A program made the translations under genes and the position numbers. Shown piece after piece: positions 50,340 to 54,329 of a stretch of DNA of 54,329 bases (position 1 is its first letter; the number at the start of each line of letters is the position of its first letter). The stretch is from Lachnospiraceae bacterium (GTDB lineage Bacteria > Bacillota > Clostridia > Lachnospirales > Lachnospiraceae), in assembly GCA_022799755.1 (NCBI GenBank), contig JAAWOU010000012.1, positions 1 through 54,329 of the forward strand, given 5' to 3'. The notes under the pieces were generated by a model, which saw only the letters and a list, made by a program, of their open reading frames with translations, did no database searches and had not been told where the DNA came from.

Positions 50340-50390
50340 GTTTTGTGCCTGTCGGCACAAAAGAATACGGCGGGGAATTGCTCCCCCGCA
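50340..50390. repeat. Two adjacent hairpins upstream of the fusion gene
   Basis: TTTTGTGCC-TGTC-GGCACAAAA is a perfect 9-base inverted repeat. About ten bases further on, GCGGGG and CCCCGC form a second stem. They may be a remnant terminator, an operator or the edge of a mobile segment. Nothing else is visible between 50303 and 50428. Confidence 0.5.
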
Positions 50391-50428
50391 CCTCTTTGAT
50401 ATGCAGTATGCCTATAATCTTGCTAATG

Positions 50429-50761
50429 CTAAAACTGGATTGGCGCTGATATGCCCGCTTCGGGTAATAAAAACATAAATATCGTAATAAGCACCTGAAG
50501 TATAGCGAAAAGCATAAACAAATACCTTATTCCATGCTTAAACTTTGAAAAAGGCAGTAAAATCCAAACAGATAGCAAAAAGCAAACTATAGAAATGACA
50601 GCGCAGATTCCAAAAGCAATATAAACATCTGCTTGACTGATTTTCTCTAACAATCCAGTGAAATACAATATTATGTGAATAGCTTGTAATACTCCTATTG
50701 CTATAGATATTCTTTTATTGTTTTCAGCTACAGGAACATTACGGCGCGACCAAATCAGCAA
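50429..50761 (-). CDS. Small AT-rich membrane protein, N-terminally truncated
   Basis: This frame of 110 codons encodes three or four helices (ISIAIGVLQAIHIILYFTGL, VYIAFGICAVISIVCFLLSV, YLFMLFAILQVLITIFMFLL). Its first dozen codons overlap, on the opposite strand, the IS3 transposase remnant, so the natural N terminus has probably been lost at a junction near 50740. There is no convincing ribosome site. Base composition is much more AT-rich than in the neighbouring genes. The family is not recognised. Confidence 0.5.
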   Translation of the reverse strand: MLIWSRRNVPVAENNKRISIAIGVLQAIHIILYFTGLLEKISQADVYIAFGICAVISIVCFLLSVWILLPFSKFKHGIRYLFMLFAILQVLITIFMFLLPEAGISAPIQF

Positions 50762-50984
50762 GTCAGGATGTCCTTACGATAATGCGGTAGCAGGAAACAT
50801 TTTTTGCAACATTCAAAAAGGAAGAGCCTACCGTCGTGATTACTCATCGGAAACAGACTTCCGAAAAAGCATAAAGACATATATAAATTTTTACAACGTT
50901 GCCCGTCCACATCAGACGCTAGCATATAAGACTCCGTCACGTTTTGAAGAACTATATAGAAAAGAAAAAGCACAGGATTTATGA
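50750..50984 (+). pseudogene. IS3-family transposase remnant (C-terminal integrase part)
   Basis: The last ~78 codons of an orfB-type transposase: KSGCPYDNAVAGNIFCNIQK, then FRKSIKTYINFYNVARPHQT and LAYKTPSRFEELY. In active IS3 elements the catalytic Glu follows YDNA as in AES; here the position reads GN, so the residue is missing. No upstream part of the gene, orfA or left end is present. It is a dead fragment. Confidence 0.85.
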
Positions 50985-51108
50985 GAATTCCTGTGTCTAA
51001 AACATGAAGCTGTGTGAAAATTTTTAATCCATTTTCGTGCATATTGCGCGGTTTCTGTTATCTTGATTTCTAAAAAACCCAGTAATTTCAATGGATTGCA
51101 AAACAAAA

Positions 51109-51149
51109 TAGAGCCGTTTCTCGATAGAAAGGTTCGAAAAACAGCTCTA
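51109..51149 (-). terminator. Terminator after tRNA-Leu
   Basis: On the minus strand TAGAGC...TCGA pairs with TCGA...GCTCTA around a short loop, followed by ATTTTGTTTT. It begins 8 bases beyond the tRNA 3' end. Confidence 0.75.
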
Positions 51150-51156
51150 GTTCACT

Positions 51157-51243
51157 TGGTGCCGGTGGCCGGACTCGAACCGGCACGGTATCGCTACCAA
51201 TGGATTTTGAGTCCATCACGTCTGCCAATTCCATCACACCGGC
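51157..51243 (-). tRNA. tRNA-Leu (anticodon CAA), CCA encoded
   Basis: The 87-base class II tRNA has acceptor GCCGGTG pairing with CACCGGC, discriminator A and an encoded CCA. The anticodon stem-loop ATGGA-CTCAAAA-TCCAT has anticodon CAA, reading UUG. The long variable arm contains the GGTA-GCGA-TACC stem, and the T loop is GCCGG-TTCGAGT-CCGGC. It has its own promoter (51,277-51,305) and terminator. Mobile DNA remnants lie on its 3' side and foreign-looking sequence on its 5' side. Confidence 0.96.
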
Positions 51244-51276
51244 ATAAAATTTGTGCTGCCTTTTGGGCGCATAGCT

Positions 51277-51305
51277 ATTATACTCCCTTTTGCCGGAAAA
51301 ATCAA
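51277..51305 (-). promoter_or_regulatory. Promoter of tRNA-Leu
   Basis: On the minus strand TTGATT, a 17-base spacer and a perfect TATAAT place the start about 26 bases before the tRNA 5' end. Confidence 0.8.
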
Positions 51306-51452
51306 GTGTTTTTTTGCGCAGCCTGTGATGGCGGCCCCAAGTCTCTGACGTATGGCCTCCGCTGGGTGAGCCAGCTGCGGGCCTGCCCCGCACCGGCAGG
51401 CCCGGCTCCTAAAAATTCTGCCCTATCTTTTCTCAACCCTGGTACAGGAGAA

Positions 51453-51477
51453 ATCCCTCCGGCCAAGCCGGAGGGAT
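51453..51477 (-). terminator. Hairpin after the LplA-like binding protein
   Basis: A perfect 11-base stem ATCCCTCCGGC/GCCGGAGGGAT has a 3-base loop, 13 bases beyond the stop codon at 51491; a short TTT run follows on the minus strand. Confidence 0.7.
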
Positions 51478-51490
51478 GAATCTCAATCTC

Positions 51491-53068
51491 TTATTTTGCT
51501 TTGTACCACTGGTTATAGGCCTCCACAATCTCGTCCGCGCCTTTGGCTTTCATTTCCTCCACAAAAGCGTCAAACTCATCCAGGCTGCGGGCCCCGGCAA
51601 TGAACTTGGTGGCCTCCTGCAGGGCGTACTCCTGGACCACCTTCACCTTGTCAGAGATGCCGTCAAAGGAGGGGGCAAAGGCAATGGGGTTCACTTCCAG
51701 GTAGTCCCCGGCCTCGTCAAAGACCTGCTGGAAGAACATGCCTGCCTCAGGGGTCTTCTTGGTGCGCAGCTTCCACAGGTCGAAGTAGGTCTCGCCGTTC
51801 TGCACTGGGAACAGGGCATACATATTGCCCCGGTTCTGGTCAAAGTCCGGGAGGATGGGGATTCGCTCGCTGTTCTCAATTTTGTAGTCCACATTCTCCT
51901 GGCCGTGGATGATGCTCTCAAACACGTCGTCAGACAGGTACACGTTCATAAAGTTCAGCACATGGTCCGCGGTCTCGCTGCCCTTGGGAATCATCCCAAT
52001 GCCGAACAGGCCCTCCAGGCTGGCTGCCCGCTGCTTGCCTGTGCTGTCCTGGAAGGGCGGGATAATCTGGTAGTAGGTGCCGTCCTGGCCATTCTGGCGC
52101 TTGGAGATAAGCAAATCCCGGGCCTGGTCCGTGCCGCCGGTGTAGAAGCCCACCCGGCCGCTGGCGCATTTTTCCAGATGCTTGGTGCCAGTGTTCACGG
52201 GCATGTCCGCGTCCAGCAGGCCCTCGCTGTACAGCTTATTCATAAAGGCGAGATACTCCTTATACTCAGGCAGCATCCGGGCATCCACAATTTTGCCGTC
52301 CCGCTCCTCATAGTTAAAGAGAATGCCGAACCCTGCGGAGATGGCTCCGTCCACTGTCTGGGGCAGGGCAGTATAGGGAATATTGTTCTCTCCCAGGCTG
52401 TCCGGGTCCTGCTCCTTAAAGGCTTTCAACACATCGTAGAGCTCATCCGGCGTGGTGGGCACGTCCTTTTTCACCTTGTCCAGCCAGTCCATGCGGATGG
52501 CGTTGGTGGAGGAGGCATAGGGCAGGCCAGTGCTTGGGATACCGTAGACAGAGCCGTTCTGGGTGAGGGCTTCAAAGCCCCGGGCGTCGATTTGAGAGAG
52601 CTTGTCATAGTTGGGGATTTTCCCGGTCAAATCCTCCAGAAGGCCCCGGCTGGCATAGGTGGCGAACAGGGAGCGCTCCACGTCCCCGCTGCCAATGCGG
52701 ATGTAGTCATAATCAATATTGCCAGAGCTGAAAATCAGGTTCAGCCGGTCATTGGAGTTCTGCTCAGGCAGGGTGTCGAACTCAATTTCATAGCCAGTGT
52801 GCTTGGAGAGCTCCTTGCCCGCGTTGTCGGTTTTCACGTCAAAGGGGGCATAGGGGATAAGGATGTTGAGTTTCGGCCGGTCGCCGGTATCAGCCGTGTC
52901 AGCAGGCTGGGACTCGCTCTCCGCGTTGGAGGACGAAGCCTCTGAGCTGGAGGAATCGCTCTTAGGCTGAGATTGGGGCTGGGAGCTGGAAGGTGCAGAT
53001 GGCTGGCCGCAGGCAGGAAGCATAGCGCAGGCCAGGATGGCGGCCAAGAGCTTAAAGCGTTTTTTCAT
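51491..53068 (-). CDS. Extracellular solute-binding lipoprotein, LplA/family 1 type
   Basis: The 525-residue protein starts at MKKRFKLLAAILACAMLPAC, chosen over an ATG 15 bases upstream because GGAGG lies 8 bases before it. The lipobox is AMLPACGQ. A Ser/Gln/Asp-rich linker (PSSSQPQSQPKSDSSSSEAS) follows, then a single binding domain (LNILIPYAPFDVKTDNAGKE, GLPYASSTNAIRMDWLDKV, SAGFGILFNYEERDGK). The style, codon choice and linker differ from the two binding proteins at 15-25 kb. It serves the permease encoded upstream and probably binds an oligosaccharide. No ATPase gene is present. Confidence 0.88.
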   Translation of the reverse strand: MKKRFKLLAAILACAMLPACGQPSAPSSSQPQSQPKSDSSSSEASSSNAESESQPADTADTGDRPKLNILIPYAPFDVKTDNAGKELSKHTGYEIEFDTLPEQNSNDRLNLIFSSGNIDYDYIRIGSGDVERSLFATYASRGLLEDLTGKIPNYDKLSQIDARGFEALTQNGSVYGIPSTGLPYASSTNAIRMDWLDKVKKDVPTTPDELYDVLKAFKEQDPDSLGENNIPYTALPQTVDGAISAGFGILFNYEERDGKIVDARMLPEYKEYLAFMNKLYSEGLLDADMPVNTGTKHLEKCASGRVGFYTGGTDQARDLLISKRQNGQDGTYYQIIPPFQDSTGKQRAASLEGLFGIGMIPKGSETADHVLNFMNVYLSDDVFESIIHGQENVDYKIENSERIPILPDFDQNRGNMYALFPVQNGETYFDLWKLRTKKTPEAGMFFQQVFDEAGDYLEVNPIAFAPSFDGISDKVKVVQEYALQEATKFIAGARSLDEFDAFVEEMKAKGADEIVEAYNQWYKAK

Positions 53069-53082
53069 AGGTAGGACCTCCA

Positions 53083-53693
53083 TTCAGATAAAAATGTGGT
53101 GCAAAAATCAGAAGCACGCAGATAGTGTCCAGACGAACCTGACGGCTCGAGGCAGTGCCTTTCGCCAAGCAGACGGCCAAAGCCGGCGACCGGGGTCCAG
53201 GGGGGCTGCCCCCTGGCGGGTTCTTAGGGCGGAGCCCTAAGCCGCCGGAGGCGGCCTTGACCTTGCCCTTAGGGGCGGCGCGCCCAGCGACCGAAGAGAG
53301 GCAGTTCTTCCAGCCTCCCACTCAAGTCCGACAGAGGCAGCATTTCGCGCCGCCAAACCACCCACACAGCACGATTCCGCACAGTTTGGGAACCGCCAGG
53401 TTTCCAAACTGGCGGAGAGATGCGGACTGGCCTTCCGAGAGGTGGCGGCCCTGGACTTCCCAGTAAGATGCCGTTGTCTCAGGAGGCGGGAGCGGATGGG
53501 TTGAGCTTTGCCTCGCCCCATTCGCTGGGCGCGCCGCCCTGAGGTCAGGGGCAAGGCCGCGGGACTCTGTCCCACACCCTGCCAGGGGCCAAGAGTTGGC
53601 CAAAGCCAACTCTACGCCCCTGAATTGCGCTGTCCGCCCGGTCGTTTGTGCTGGGCGAAGGGCTCTGCCCCGAGCCGTTAGGCTGATTGCCTC
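53083..53693. other. GC-rich intergenic region full of hairpins
   Basis: This 611-base gap has no believable gene. It contains successive short palindromes such as CTTAGGGCGGAGCCCTAAG, GCCGCCGGAGGCGGC and AGAGTTGGC-CAAA-GCCAACTCT, and a pair of long inverted arms (53,253-53,290 and 53,522-53,558). The overlapping open frames on both strands are Arg/Pro/Ala-rich and lack ribosome sites. Confidence 0.7.
53253..53558. repeat. Inverted-repeat-bounded, MITE-like element
   Basis: The left arm (53,253-53,290) and right arm (53,522-53,558) are inverted copies: both read GGCCTTG, a short variable part, then the identical 17 bases GGCGGCGCGCCCAGCGA. They bound about 230 bases without a gene. The layout suggests a non-autonomous mobile repeat or a large RNA hairpin. 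Confidence 0.5.
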
Positions 53694-54329
53694 TCACTCC
53701 TTCACTGAGCCTATCATCACCCCCTTGACAAAGTACTTCTGTACAAACGGGTACAGCGCCAGGATCGGCAGCGTTGCCACTATGATTGTCGCTGATTTTA
53801 TCCCCTCCGGCGCGTCCTGGAAGGCAAACGTGGATTCTGTCCCTGACAGCGGGTCTGACGCATAGTTCACCACGTCCAGCAGGTAGAGCTGTATGGGTTT
53901 GAGCCCGTTCTTCGTGATGTACAGAATGGCACTCCAATACTCGTTCCAATACCCTACTGCCAAAAACAGCGATACCGCTGCCACTGAGGGGGCTATCATG
54001 GGGAACATAATGGACAGGAAGATACGCGGGTTCGAGGCCCCGTCCACCTTTGCCGATTCCTCTAAGGCTGGGGGCGTGCCCTCAAAGGCGGTTTTGATAA
54101 TGAGCATATTGTAAACATTGATAACATTGGGCAGAAACAGGGACCAAAGGGTATCCAGCATGTGCAGAGAGCGCACCAGGATGTAATTGGGTATCATCCC
54201 CCCAGAGAACATCATGGTGAACACAAAGCAGGCGGTGAGGAACGAGCGGCCTTTCAGCCTCTCCCGGGAGAGCACATACCCTGCCAGGGAGGAGAAGAAC
54301 AGGGACAGCCCCGCCTTTCCCGTGAAGGC
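53694..54329 (-). CDS. Sugar ABC permease, LplC/MalG type (partial, cut by window end)
   Basis: The frame runs off the right edge; 211 C-terminal residues are visible. Membrane helices include FLTACFVFTMMFSGGMIPNY and IAPSVAAVSLFLAVGYWNEY. The EAA loop is EESAKVDGASNPRIFLSIMF followed by P, as in importer permeases. The C terminus FVQKYFVKGVMIGSVKE is the standard ending of YtcP/LplC permeases. It belongs with the solute-binding protein downstream, although 611 bases of hairpin-rich DNA separate them. Confidence 0.9.
   Translation of the reverse strand, partial: AFTGKAGLSLFFSSLAGYVLSRERLKGRSFLTACFVFTMMFSGGMIPNYILVRSLHMLDTLWSLFLPNVINVYNMLIIKTAFEGTPPALEESAKVDGASNPRIFLSIMFPMIAPSVAAVSLFLAVGYWNEYWSAILYITKNGLKPIQLYLLDVVNYASDPLSGTESTFAFQDAPEGIKSATIIVATLPILALYPFVQKYFVKGVMIGSVKE

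Noticed and set aside
50718-50750. Left end of the transposase frame as real coding sequence
   Set aside because: The residues before KSGCPYDNA do not match the integrase pattern, so homology begins near 50750 and the upstream codons are junction sequence.

Overview
The window looks like chromosome of a spore-forming, fairly GC-rich Clostridia member, most likely Lachnospiraceae. The reasons are the sporulation genes gpr and spoIIP beside rpsT (the Bacillus/Clostridium order), strong AAGGAG-type ribosome sites, large lipoprotein solute-binding proteins with TIM-barrel and PHP-domain sugar genes, a Bce-type two-component system, and a dockerin-bearing M60 peptidase. I cannot assign a genus. 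All functions are read from motifs and order; no database search was possible.

Left part (1-14,990). Enolase and 2,3-bisphosphoglycerate-independent phosphoglycerate mutase bracket a surface-protein cluster. In it, one transcription unit reads leftward from a good promoter at 11,312-11,340. It encodes a 1,915-residue secreted M60 (gluzincin) peptidase with a dockerin and a 51-bp tandem repeat, then a proline-rich anchored protein whose N-terminal domain could be a cohesin, then an iron-sulfur aldo/keto reductase. A beta-helix protein and a decayed reading frame lie beyond. A cation diffusion facilitator and a YgjP-like metalloprotease follow on the plus strand.

Sugar-transport part (14,998-26,253). 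A six-gene unit reads leftward: a large solute-binding lipoprotein, two MalF/MalG-type permeases, an HlyD-type coiled-coil adaptor, a MacB-core-like membrane protein, and a second, paralogous solute-binding lipoprotein with acidic repeats. No ATPase is encoded in it. A PHP phosphoesterase precedes it.

Middle part (26,264-42,139). A MacB/FtsX-type ABC exporter whose permease carries a very long coiled coil, a tandem GT-C glycosyltransferase, spoIIP-gpr divergent from rpsT (TTG start), and a leftward run of mnmA, an unknown protein, a zinc-ribbon protein, a TPM protein, a HisJ-like phosphatase and a TIM-barrel isomerase.

Right part (42,233-54,329). A BceRS-like regulator pair is followed by a BceB-like permease but no BceA ATPase. 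Next come a two-fold YcxB-like membrane protein and a natural fusion of a sugar isomerase with an aldo/keto reductase. From about 50,210 the sequence turns patchy: a gene tail, an AT-rich truncated membrane protein and an IS3-family transposase remnant, ending at tRNA-Leu(CAA). Beyond the tRNA promoter, composition and style change to a GC-rich, hairpin-laden segment with a different sugar ABC transporter (solute-binding protein and partial permease). This may be acquired DNA or an assembly join.
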